6,286 bases of DNA, taken from the NCBI GenBank assembly GCA_023432725.1, contig JAEYUH010000046.1, forward strand, positions 1-6,286, in the 5' to 3' direction. Positions within the stretch are counted from its first letter, which is position 1, and each line of letters begins with the position of its first letter. Shown one piece after another: positions 1 through 5,228 of this stretch. A program made the position numbers and the translations under genes. The notes beneath the pieces are model-generated. The model was not told the origin of the DNA and did no database searches. It saw nothing but the letters and a program-made list of their open reading frames with translations. The DNA is from Actinomycetes bacterium. Lineage in GTDB: Bacteria; Actinomycetota; Actinomycetes; Propionibacteriales; Propionibacteriaceae.

Positions 1-737
1 TAGTGCGGACGGTGGGCACCGACGGCGCCACCTACTTCGGCCCGTTCCATCGGCGCACCGCCGCCGAGGACACGGTGGCCGTCCTGCACGACGCCTACCC
101 GATCCGGCAGTGCACGGCACGACTCTCGGTGCGGTCTCCCAGCCCCGCCTGCATGCTCGGCGAGCTGGGCCGGTGCAGCGCGCCCTGCCAGTTCGCGATC
201 AGCCGCGAGGACTACACCGAACTCACCGACCGGGTCCGCGCCGCGCTGACCGTCGACGTGCGGCCCGTCCTGGCGGCGGTCCAGCCCCGGCTGGCGGCGC
301 TGGTCCAGCAGCTGCGCTACGAGGAGGCGAACACCCTCACCGGTCGGCTGCGCGGCTTCCTGGCGGCGGCGCTGAAGCACCACCGGCTGGCCAGTCTCGC
401 CGGGTGCCCCCAGATCGTCGCCGCGCGCCGGGTGGGTACGGCCTGGGAGATCCACGTGGTCCGCTACGGACGCCTCGCCGCGGCGGCGATCGCCCACCCG
501 GGAGATGTCCCCCAACAGGTGGCGCGCGACGCCGTTGCGACAGCGGAGACTGTGGTGCCCGGCATCGGGCCCTCGAGTGCCACCCTCGTCGAGGAGACCG
601 AACGGGTGGCTGCCTGGCTGGAGCAGCCGGGCGTCCGGCTGATCGAGATCGAGGGCGACTGGAGCTGGCCGGTGCACGTCGGGCTGGCCGAGGGCCAGCT
701 CGGCGAGCTCGCCCTCGGCGAGCGCCGCGCCGGCTGA
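1..737 (+). CDS. UvrC-like repair protein, C-terminal part (probable DEDDh exonuclease-UvrC fusion), 5' truncated by window edge
   Basis: The frame opens at the left edge and ends at TGA 735-737; about 244 residues are visible. The GTG at position 3 lies inside a conserved UvrC-like stretch (DGATYFGPF at residues 7-15, counted from that GTG), so the true start is upstream of the window. Seen: four cysteines (C37, C50, C58, C62) in the UvrC pattern ending GRCSAPC, then a UVR-like segment (about 93-120, with LRYEEAN). The nuclease and helix-hairpin-helix half of full UvrC is missing, because the protein stops about 120 residues later. In UvrC such cysteines have been reported to bind a 4Fe-4S cluster, and the UVR segment contacts UvrB. 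The short tail suits the actinobacterial family in which a DnaQ-like 3'-5' exonuclease is fused to a GIY-YIG/UvrC N-terminal region (Rv2191-like); that half would lie outside the window. A Cho-like protein is the alternative. Role inferred: DNA repair nuclease. Confidence 0.85.
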   Translation, partial: VRTVGTDGATYFGPFHRRTAAEDTVAVLHDAYPIRQCTARLSVRSPSPACMLGELGRCSAPCQFAISREDYTELTDRVRAALTVDVRPVLAAVQPRLAALVQQLRYEEANTLTGRLRGFLAAALKHHRLASLAGCPQIVAARRVGTAWEIHVVRYGRLAAAAIAHPGDVPQQVARDAVATAETVVPGIGPSSATLVEETERVAAWLEQPGVRLIEIEGDWSWPVHVGLAEGQLGELALGERRAG

Positions 738-767
738 TCGCGCCGCCACCACGGTTAGGATGCCGCC
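734..767 (+). promoter_or_regulatory. Predicted leaderless promoter of the RAM-domain gene
   Basis: The 30-base gap before the ATG at 768 holds TAGGAT at 756-761, which matches the actinobacterial -10 form TANNNT. Only six bases (GCCGCC) separate it from the ATG, so transcription would start at or next to the start codon. No Shine-Dalgarno sequence is visible, which agrees with a leaderless mRNA. A weak -35-like CTGATC lies at 734-739 with 16-bp spacing and overlaps the upstream stop codon. The same box-spacer-ATG arrangement recurs before the gene at 3500. Confidence 0.55.
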
Positions 768-1046
768 ATGATCACCGCGCTCGTGTTCGTCAAGGCCGAC
801 ACCCCCCGCATCCCGGAGGTGGCCCAGCAGATCGCCGACCTCGACGGAGTCTCCGAGGTCTACTCGGTGACCGGCGACATCGACCTGATCGCCATCGTCA
901 GGGTGCGGACCATCGACGAGGTGGCCACCACGGTCGCCGACGAACTCAACAAGGTGCCGGGGGTGGTGGAGACCGAGACCCACGTGGCGTTCAGGACCTA
1001 CTCCACCCACGACCTCGAGGCCGCGTTCTCGCTCGGCGCCGGTTGA
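768..1046 (+). CDS. Stand-alone AsnC/Lrp ligand-binding (RAM) domain protein
   Basis: This 92-residue protein is a complete AsnC-type effector-binding domain without the N-terminal helix-turn-helix of full Lrp/AsnC regulators. Seen: an opening beta strand (ITALVFVKA), a helix (about 15-25), the strand VSEVYSVTGDIDLIAIVRV (28-46) with the family's G-D-x-D turn (G36, D37, D39), a second helix (50-62), and the closing strand and tail VVETETHVAFRTY (66-78). In the family this fold forms dimers and higher oligomers and binds amino acids or similar small molecules between subunits. Without a DNA-binding domain it may sense a ligand and act on a partner protein, or oligomerise with a full-length Lrp; its ligand is unknown. 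The ATG at 768 is chosen because the promoter box sits just ahead of it and the fold begins at the next residues. A strong hairpin follows the stop codon. Confidence 0.88.
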   Translation: MITALVFVKADTPRIPEVAQQIADLDGVSEVYSVTGDIDLIAIVRVRTIDEVATTVADELNKVPGVVETETHVAFRTYSTHDLEAAFSLGAG

Positions 1047-1053
1047 CCGCGAC

Positions 1054-1090
1054 CGCAGCGGCGGACGGGGGTCGCCCGTCCGCCGCTGCG
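1054..1090. terminator. Bidirectional terminator hairpin between convergent genes
   Basis: A perfect 16-bp inverted repeat (CGCAGCGGCGGACGGG at 1054-1069 against 1075-1090) encloses the five-base loop GGTCG. It fills the 48-base gap between two convergent stop codons (1046 plus, 1097 minus), where a shared terminator is expected. Neither side has a T-tract, so this would be a U-less hairpin of the sort often proposed in high-GC Actinobacteria. Termination itself is inferred. Confidence 0.8.
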
Positions 1091-1094
1091 CCGA

Positions 1095-1610
1095 CTATCC
1101 GGTGACGGTCACCGACGTGATCACCACCGGCTCGACCGGACGGTCCATCCGGCCGGTCGGGACCGCCGCGATGGCGTCCACCACGCGCTGGGAGGCTTCG
1201 TCGACCACCTCACCGAAGATGGTGTGGCGCCGGTTCAGGTGCGGGGTCGGGCCGACGGTGATGAAGAACTGGGAGCCGTTGGTGCCGGGACCGGCATTCG
1301 CCATCGCCAGCAGGTAGGGCCGGTTGAAGACCAGCTCGGGGTGGAACTCATCTGCGAACTTGTAGCCGGGGCCACCGGTGCCGTTCCCGAGCGGATCACC
1401 GCCCTGGATCATGAACCCGTCGATCACCCGGTGGAAGGTGAGCCCGTCATAGAACCGGCCGGTCGTTGTCTCGCCTGTCGCGGCTTCGACGTACTCCTTC
1501 GTGCCGGTCGCCAGCCCGACGAAGTTCGCCACGGTCTTGGGTGCATGGTCGGGGAACAGGGTAATCACGATGTCGCCGTGATTGGTGTGCAGGGTTGCGG
1601 TCTGGGGCAC
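1095..1610 (-). CDS. Cyclophilin-type peptidyl-prolyl cis-trans isomerase
   Basis: The product catalyses cis-trans isomerisation of X-Pro bonds and helps protein folding; with no signal peptide it should be cytosolic. The 171 residues cover one complete cyclophilin domain. Seen: the opening [20 protein letters not shown] (7-26); the catalytic [15 protein letters not shown] (59-73) with R61, F66 and Q69; then [16 protein letters not shown] (103-118); and the pocket [10 protein letters not shown] (124-133) with H129. The position equal to Trp121 of human CypA is His (H124), a change associated with weak cyclosporin binding in bacterial cyclophilins. The start chosen is GTG at 1610, because AAAGGA (1622-1617 on this strand) lies six bases upstream. 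An ATG at 1640 in the same frame would add ten residues unlike the family and lacks a well-spaced ribosome-binding site. The gene is monocistronic: convergent to the RAM gene and divergent from the membrane protein gene. Confidence 0.95.
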   Translation of the reverse strand: MPQTATLHTNHGDIVITLFPDHAPKTVANFVGLATGTKEYVEAATGETTTGRFYDGLTFHRVIDGFMIQGGDPLGNGTGGPGYKFADEFHPELVFNRPYLLAMANAGPGTNGSQFFITVGPTPHLNRRHTIFGEVVDEASQRVVDAIAAVPTGRMDRPVEPVVITSVTVTG

Positions 1611-1731
1611 TGGGGGTCCTTTCGTCGGTGTCGTCTCCATCCTCCCAGATTCCCTACCCGCGCTCCGATCGGCCGAGTACGGTGGGGAGTGCGTGGACGC
1701 ACGTCACCCCAGTCGGAGAACCGGAGGAAGC
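1611..1731. promoter_or_regulatory. Divergent promoter region (cyclophilin / membrane protein)
   Basis: These 121 bases separate two divergent genes and must hold both promoters. On the plus strand, TACGGT at 1678-1683 fits the TANNNT -10 form. It would give a leader of about 40 bases ending in a strong Shine-Dalgarno (GGAGGAA, 1723-1729) before the ATG at 1732. A small hairpin (GTGCG 1689-1693 with CGCAC 1698-1702, loop TGGA) lies in that leader. On the minus strand a Shine-Dalgarno AAAGGA is clear at 1622-1617, but I see only a weak -10 candidate (TAGGGA, 1656-1651). No convincing -35 boxes were found. Confidence 0.45.
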
Positions 1732-2886
1732 ATGGCCCGCAGCAAGTTCGTCAATACCGTCGAGGACACCACGCAGGTGGCCGCCCGCAAGGCCTCCGAG
1801 GCGATCGTCGAGGCCGCGGAACGGTTGTCTCCCCTGATCGAGCAGGCGGGCGACTATCTCGGCCCGCTCAGCGAAGAGGCCAGACGGTTGTCCACCGCCC
1901 TGGCGTCGGACGCCTACTCCCGGGTTAAGCCCGTGTTGCGCGACGCCCAGATCCGCGGTGCCCGCCTCGCCTCCGACGCCCTGGGGAAGGTCCAGCCCGC
2001 CATCGACGGCGCCCTGCACGCCGTGCCGCCGGTCGTCGACCATGCGGTGGGTACCGTCCGCCCGGCCGTCGACGATGTGCTCGGACGGATCCCGCCACTC
2101 GTGGAGGGGGCCAGGTCGAAGGTGCAGGACGATGTCCTGCCGCGCGTGGCGGGCGTGCTGCGCGATGCGGCCTCCCAGCCGCTGGCGGCCGAGGCCGCCG
2201 CCCAGCTGGCGCTGGCCACCGCCGTGGTCTCCAAAGAACTGCGCAAGGCCGGCAAGAAGGCGAGGAAGCAGCGTCGCTGGCCCGGCGTGCTCGGCAAGCT
2301 CCTGCTCGCCGGGGCGCTCGCCGCCGGCGTGGTCGTCGCCGTCCGCAAGCTGCTGACGCCGCCGTCTGAGGGCTGGCACGCACACTCCCCCGCCGACGCC
2401 TACGTCGCCGACCCGATCGCCGAGGAGAGCTTCGCCGAAGCCGCCGCCGGGAAGGTCGAGGACGCAGCCGAGACCGTGGGCGAGGCCGCCGGCGCCGCCG
2501 CTGAATGGGCGGGTGACCGGGTGGAGCAGGCGAGCGAGGCGGCCGCCGACGCCGCGGAGGCCGTCGGTGACCTGGCCGAGGACGCCGCCGAGACGGCGGA
2601 GGAGCTCGGCGAGGACGTCGCCGACCGCGTCGAGGAGACCGCTGAGGACCTGGCCGAGCGGGCCGACGAGTCGGGAGACGATGCCGACCCTTTCGCAGGT
2701 AGCCCCTTCGGAGAGGAGTCCCACCTGGGCTCCGAACCGCCGGAGGGGTACGCGGTGAAGGCCAACAGCCGGACCCGCAAGTACCGCGTCCCTGGCAGCT
2801 CAGGCTATGAGCGCGCCGCCGCCGACGTCTGGTTCACCAGCGCGGAGGCCGCCGAGGCCGCAGGCTTCGTGAAGGCGCAACGCTAG
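1732..2886 (+). CDS. Single-pass membrane protein with two 11-residue-repeat regions and a C-terminal sunset-type domain
   Basis: I do not know a function for this 384-residue protein. Order of parts seen: an amphipathic helical region of 11-residue units (about 10-141), a very basic stretch (168-183: KELRKAGKKARKQRRW), one membrane segment (about 184-207), a linker, an Ala/Glu/Asp-rich acidic region also in 11-residue units (about 234-310), and a compact C-terminal domain (335-384). That domain has the pattern K-x-N...YxxPGSxxYx...xVWFxSxxxAxxAGF and, from memory, resembles the 'sunset' domain family of Actinobacteria. There is no signal peptide. By the positive-inside rule the N-terminal half should be cytoplasmic and the acidic half with the C-terminal domain outside. 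The repeats resemble apolipoprotein and LEA proteins in style, so lipid-surface or envelope binding is possible but inferred. The ATG at 1732 is supported by GGAGGAA just upstream; the frame is open further back, but that stretch has no coding support and crosses the divergent promoter region. Confidence 0.85.
   Translation: MARSKFVNTVEDTTQVAARKASEAIVEAAERLSPLIEQAGDYLGPLSEEARRLSTALASDAYSRVKPVLRDAQIRGARLASDALGKVQPAIDGALHAVPPVVDHAVGTVRPAVDDVLGRIPPLVEGARSKVQDDVLPRVAGVLRDAASQPLAAEAAAQLALATAVVSKELRKAGKKARKQRRWPGVLGKLLLAGALAAGVVVAVRKLLTPPSEGWHAHSPADAYVADPIAEESFAEAAAGKVEDAAETVGEAAGAAAEWAGDRVEQASEAAADAAEAVGDLAEDAAETAEELGEDVADRVEETAEDLAERADESGDDADPFAGSPFGEESHLGSEPPEGYAVKANSRTRKYRVPGSSGYERAAADVWFTSAEAAEAAGFVKAQR
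1759..2154 (+). repeat. Twelve in-phase 11-residue (33-bp) coding repeats, seven of them Pro-marked
   Basis: Residues 10-141 of the membrane protein divide into twelve units of exactly 11 residues with no gap. Hydrophobic-x-Pro falls in the same register in units starting at 32, 43, 65, 87, 98, 109 and 120 (for example VKPVLRDAQIR, VQPAIDGALHA, VRPAVDDVLGR). Units 54 (STALASDAYSR) and 76 (GARLASDALGK) share xLASDAxx[RK] in place of the proline, which suggests a 22-residue higher-order repeat over 54-97. DNA identity between units is low, so this is an old repeat or one held by selection at the protein level. Confidence 0.75.
2431..2661 (+). repeat. Seven acidic LEA-like 11-residue coding repeats
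   Basis: Residues 234-310 of the membrane protein form seven consecutive 11-residue units, including AAEWAGDRVEQ, ASEAAADAAEA, VGDLAEDAAET, AEELGEDVADR and VEETAEDLAER. Position 3 is acidic in all seven units, and positions 7 and 10 are acidic in six each. Compared with the N-terminal block, this one lacks proline and is strongly acidic. The pattern predicts a long charged helix with one narrow Ala/Val/Leu face. Confidence 0.65.
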
Positions 2887-2911
2887 CCGCCTGGTCACGC
2901 AGACCGCGCAG

Positions 2912-2958
2912 ATCGCGGCCGTCGGGTGTCACAACCCGGCGGCCGCGATGGCTTTCTT
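2912..2958 (+). terminator. 16-bp hairpin with T-rich tail after the membrane protein gene
   Basis: ATCGCGGCCGTCGGGT (2912-2927) pairs with 2934-2949 over 16 positions, with one G-U pair and the six-base loop GTCACA. TTTCTT follows at 2953-2958 after three bases. This looks like an intrinsic terminator starting 26 bases after the stop codon at 2886. The near-perfect dyad could equally be an operator, since the next gene encodes a putative DNA-binding protein. No promoter was seen between it and that gene. Confidence 0.75.
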
Positions 2959-2982
2959 GGGCACGCACCCCAAGGAGGCCCG
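2950..2982 (+). promoter_or_regulatory. Hairpin that sequesters the Shine-Dalgarno of the HTH gene
   Basis: Directly after the first hairpin, GGCTTTCTTGGG (2950-2961) can pair with 2969-2980 over 12 positions: ten Watson-Crick and two G-U, with loop CACGCAC. The 3' arm contains the complete ribosome-binding site AAGGAGG (2972-2978) of the ATG at 2983. If it forms, translation of the HTH gene would be shut. The 5' arm includes the T-rich tail of hairpin 1, so termination and ribosome access share the same bases. Confidence 0.55.
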
Positions 2983-3447
2983 ATGCCCGAGACCCTTGAG
3001 CACCACGACTGGGTGCTCGCCGCGCCGTTCCGCGCCCACCTTCGCCAGCTTCAGGCGGCGACCGGCCTGCCGTGGCCGGTGCTGGCGCTGGCTGCGGGGG
3101 TCTCCCCCGCGCTCGTCCGCCACCTCGTCCTCGGCCACCGCGGACGGCAGCTGCGCCGGCTCTCTCCGGTGTCGGCCCGACGCCTGCTGCGGCTGGACGC
3201 AGCGCGGCTGGCGGGCCTGGCCACCGAGTGGGTCCCCGCTGCGGCCACCGCCGAGCGGGTGGCGAGGCTGCTCGCGGCGGGCTGCGACCCGGAGGCCCTG
3301 GCGCGCTGGTGCCGGGTGAGTCCCAGCCACCTGGTGGCGCTCACGCAGGCCCAACGCTGCACCCGCCTCGTCGCGTTCCTGGTCGAGGCCGCCTGCCCAC
3401 CCGCGCTGCTGGGCGATCCGGAGGCGCGTCGCGAGGCGGCGGCGTGA
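2983..3447 (+). CDS. Small putative DNA-binding protein with two helix-turn-helix-like units
   Basis: The product is 154 residues, almost wholly helical, rich in Arg/Ala/Leu, with no membrane segment, so it is probably cytosolic. Seen: a first helix-turn-helix-like unit at about 17-50 (GLPWPVLALAAGVSPALVRH at 28-47), an Arg-rich link (53-68), and a second unit at about 90-121 (PEALARWCRVSPSHLVAL at 103-120). Both share the core LAxxxxVSPxxLVxL, with the VSP triplets 72 residues apart, which suggests an internal duplication. The ATG at 2983 is chosen because AAGGAGG lies four bases upstream; an in-frame GTG at 2926 falls inside a hairpin and has no ribosome-binding site. I recall similar short HTH proteins in Actinobacteria but know no named gene. 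A role as transcriptional regulator, perhaps autoregulatory at the upstream dyad, is inference. Confidence 0.72.
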   Translation: MPETLEHHDWVLAAPFRAHLRQLQAATGLPWPVLALAAGVSPALVRHLVLGHRGRQLRRLSPVSARRLLRLDAARLAGLATEWVPAAATAERVARLLAAGCDPEALARWCRVSPSHLVALTQAQRCTRLVAFLVEAACPPALLGDPEARREAAA

Positions 3448-3487
3448 GCCGGCCGCGATTCGCCGGTGCCCACCCGCACCCCTGATC

Positions 3488-3499
3488 TAGGCTGCCGCC
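3488..3499 (+). promoter_or_regulatory. Predicted leaderless promoter of the A24 peptidase gene
   Basis: TAGGCT (3488-3493) fits the TANNNT -10 form and is followed by GCCGCC and then the ATG at 3500. Fourteen of the 15 bases up to and including the ATG match the region before the gene at 768. There is no Shine-Dalgarno sequence and no clear -35 box. It implies that this gene is transcribed separately from the HTH gene 52 bases upstream. Confidence 0.5.
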
Positions 3500-4174
3500 A
3501 TGCCAGGGATCGGCGTCGCGCTGGGGCTGGTGGCTGCCCTCGCCATGGCCTCGGTGACCGCCGCCATCCTGCGTCGGTTGCCGCTGCCCCCCGACGAGCC
3601 GGACGCCCGCCCGTACGCCGAGTTGGTCTCGCCCCGGTTCGTCGGGCTCGTGCTGGCGTGCTGCGCCACAGCGCTGGTCACCTCCCTGCTGCTGACGGCC
3701 TGGCCGACCTGGCCGGTGTGGGTGGCGCTCGGCACCCTCGGCGTCCTGCTCGCGGTGGTGGATGCGCACACCGGGCTGCTTCCGCTGCGGTTGACCCGGG
3801 CCTTCGGCGGGCTGGTGATCCTCGGCGTCGCGCTGGTCGCCTGGCTGCGGGGCGAGCCCGCCGTGCTGGGGGTCGCGGCGCTGTGCGGGGTGGGCGCAGG
3901 CCTGCTGTTCTGGTTCCTGTGGCGGATCGGCGAGGGCCTCGGCTTCGGCGACGTCAGGCTGGCCGCCCTGGTCAGCCTTGCGGCGGGAGCCGTCTCCCTC
4001 GAACTCGCCGTGTGGGCGCTGCTGCTGGCGGGTCTGGCTGGCGTGGTCTGGGGTCTGGTCGTACGGCTGCGCCGGGGTGCCGACGGGCCGTTCCCCTACG
4101 GTCCGTCGCTGGTCCTTGGGCCCTACCTCGCCCTGCTGGTTCAGGCGGGTCTGGGGGCGGCCGGGCTCGGCTGA
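3500..4174 (+). CDS. A24-family prepilin-peptidase-like membrane aspartic protease
   Basis: A 224-residue polytopic membrane protein with about six or seven hydrophobic segments (about 3-24, 47-67, 73-88, 102-116, 121-141, 155-187, 203-222; the 155-187 stretch is long enough for two). Seen: the two catalytic aspartates of the A24 family, D88 in VDAHTGLLPLRLT (87-99) and D151 in GFGDVRLA (148-155, in place of the common GxGDxK), and the family's C-terminal PYGPSLVLGPYL (199-210; usually PFGPxLxxG). A24 peptidases cleave leader peptides of type IV prepilins and related pseudopilins at the inner face of the membrane. The N-terminal Cys-rich methyltransferase part of classical PilD is absent, as in short TadV/CpaA-like members. 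No pilin or secretion gene lies in the window, so the substrate is unknown. The start at 3500 follows the predicted promoter. It ends 10 bases from the convergent trpD. Confidence 0.88.
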   Translation: MPGIGVALGLVAALAMASVTAAILRRLPLPPDEPDARPYAELVSPRFVGLVLACCATALVTSLLLTAWPTWPVWVALGTLGVLLAVVDAHTGLLPLRLTRAFGGLVILGVALVAWLRGEPAVLGVAALCGVGAGLLFWFLWRIGEGLGFGDVRLAALVSLAAGAVSLELAVWALLLAGLAGVVWGLVVRLRRGADGPFPYGPSLVLGPYLALLVQAGLGAAGLG

Positions 4175-4184
4175 GGCCGGCGGC

Positions 4185-5228
4185 TCAGGCCACGGCGGCC
4201 TGCGACACCTCGACCCACCGGGCCAGCAGTGCGCTCGCAGCGCCGCTGTCCACGGCCTCGGCTGCCCTGGCGAGGTGGACGGCCAGCTGCTCGGCCACCG
4301 GCGTGCCGGGCACTGGCCCGGCGTGGGCCAGCATCGCGGCGGCCGCGTTCAGCAACACGATGTCGCGGATCGGGCCCTGGGCGCCGCCGAGCACGTCACG
4401 CACCACCTGCGCGTTGTGCGCAGGGTCGCCGCCGACCAGATCCTCCGGCCGTGCCCTGGCCAGCCCCAGCTCTGCCGGGTCGAGGTCGGTCTGGGTGACC
4501 TGCCGGTCGCCGATCACCCAGACCCGCGACCGGGTGGTGGTGGTCAACTCGTCCAGCCCGTCACCGCCGTGGAAGGCCAGCCCGCGGTGCCCCCTGCCGG
4601 CGATGACGCCCGCCACCCGCGGCGCCAGGTCGGGATTGGCCACCCCCACGGCCTGGGCCTGCGGCCGGGCCGGGTTGGCCAACGGCCCCAGGAAGTTGAA
4701 GGCGGTCTGGACGCCCAGCTCCTTGCGGGCCGAGCCCGCGTGCCGCAGCGACGGGTGGTACAGCGGCGCGAACAGGAAGACGATGCCCACCCTGGCCAGC
4801 ACGTCGGGCTGCGCCTGCGGCGGCACGGTGAGGGCGACCCCGAGCGCCTCAAGGCAGTCGGCGGTCCCACAGGCAGAGGACGCCGCCCGGTTGCCGTGCT
4901 TGACCACCGGCACCCCGGCGGCTGCGGTGACGAGGGCCGCCATGGTGGAGACGTTGACGGTGTTGGCCCGGTCGCCGCCCGAACCGACCACATCGACAGC
5001 ATTCCGCGGCAGGTCGACGGCGGTCGCCCTGTCCAGCATCGCCTGGGCCAGCCCCGACAGTTCGTCCACGGTCTCGCCCTTGGCGCGCAGGGCGACGGCG
5101 AAACCGGCGATCTGCACCGGCGTCGCGTCCCCGGCCAGGATCTGGTCCATCGCCCAGCGGGCGGAGGCGGCGTCCAGGTCCCGCCCGGCGATCAGGCCGG
5201 TCAGGACATCGGGCCAGGTCTGGCCCAC
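4185..5228 (-). CDS. trpD: Anthranilate phosphoribosyltransferase
   Basis: This enzyme joins anthranilate to PRPP, releasing pyrophosphate and giving phosphoribosyl-anthranilate, the second step of tryptophan synthesis from chorismate, in the cytosol. The 347 residues match the usual family length. Seen: the N-terminal helical domain (about 1-70, AGFAVALRAKGETVDEL), the PRPP-binding glycine loop VGSGGDRANTVNVST (81-95, Ser83 where Thr is usual), KHGNRAASSACG (110-121) for anthranilate and PRPP, FNFLGPLANPA (177-187), and the Mg-binding GLDEL (224-228, D226 and E227). The start is GTG at 5228: its first base is the last base of the preceding TAG stop, and the fold begins at once (TWPDVL). The frame stays open further upstream but overlaps the receiver gene. 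No other trp gene is nearby; trpD is last in a coupled operon with a receiver protein and CtaG, so its expression should follow theirs. Confidence 0.96.
   Translation of the reverse strand: MGQTWPDVLTGLIAGRDLDAASARWAMDQILAGDATPVQIAGFAVALRAKGETVDELSGLAQAMLDRATAVDLPRNAVDVVGSGGDRANTVNVSTMAALVTAAAGVPVVKHGNRAASSACGTADCLEALGVALTVPPQAQPDVLARVGIVFLFAPLYHPSLRHAGSARKELGVQTAFNFLGPLANPARPQAQAVGVANPDLAPRVAGVIAGRGHRGLAFHGGDGLDELTTTTRSRVWVIGDRQVTQTDLDPAELGLARARPEDLVGGDPAHNAQVVRDVLGGAQGPIRDIVLLNAAAAMLAHAGPVPGTPVAEQLAVHLARAAEAVDSGAASALLARWVEVSQAAVA

Noticed and set aside
1611..1640. ATG at 1640 as the cyclophilin start
   Set aside because: The added ten residues are unlike the family, and the clear AAAGGA is correctly spaced for the GTG at 1610 instead.
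1666..1673. Palindrome CCGATCGG in the divergent promoter region
   Set aside because: An eight-base GC-rich palindrome is too common here to call an operator without a second copy or conservation.
1654..2724. Long open frame (356 codons) on the minus strand opposite the membrane protein gene
   Set aside because: It lies antisense to a gene with a clear ribosome-binding site, in-phase protein repeats and a membrane span. Its translation is Gly/Arg-rich without recognisable domains, as expected from a shadow frame in GC-rich coding DNA.
2926..2982. GTG at 2926 as the start of the HTH gene
   Set aside because: It sits in the arm of the first hairpin, has no ribosome-binding site, and the added residues translate hairpin sequence; ATG 2983 has AAGGAGG.
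3449..3466. Short inverted repeat CCGGC...GCCGG after the HTH gene
   Set aside because: A five-bp GC stem is expected by chance at this base composition.
4171..4188. Possible terminator CTGAG...CTCAG at the trpD / A24 convergent stops
   Set aside because: Only five continuous pairs, then a bulge, with no T-tract. Too weak to call, although its position between two convergent stops is suggestive.
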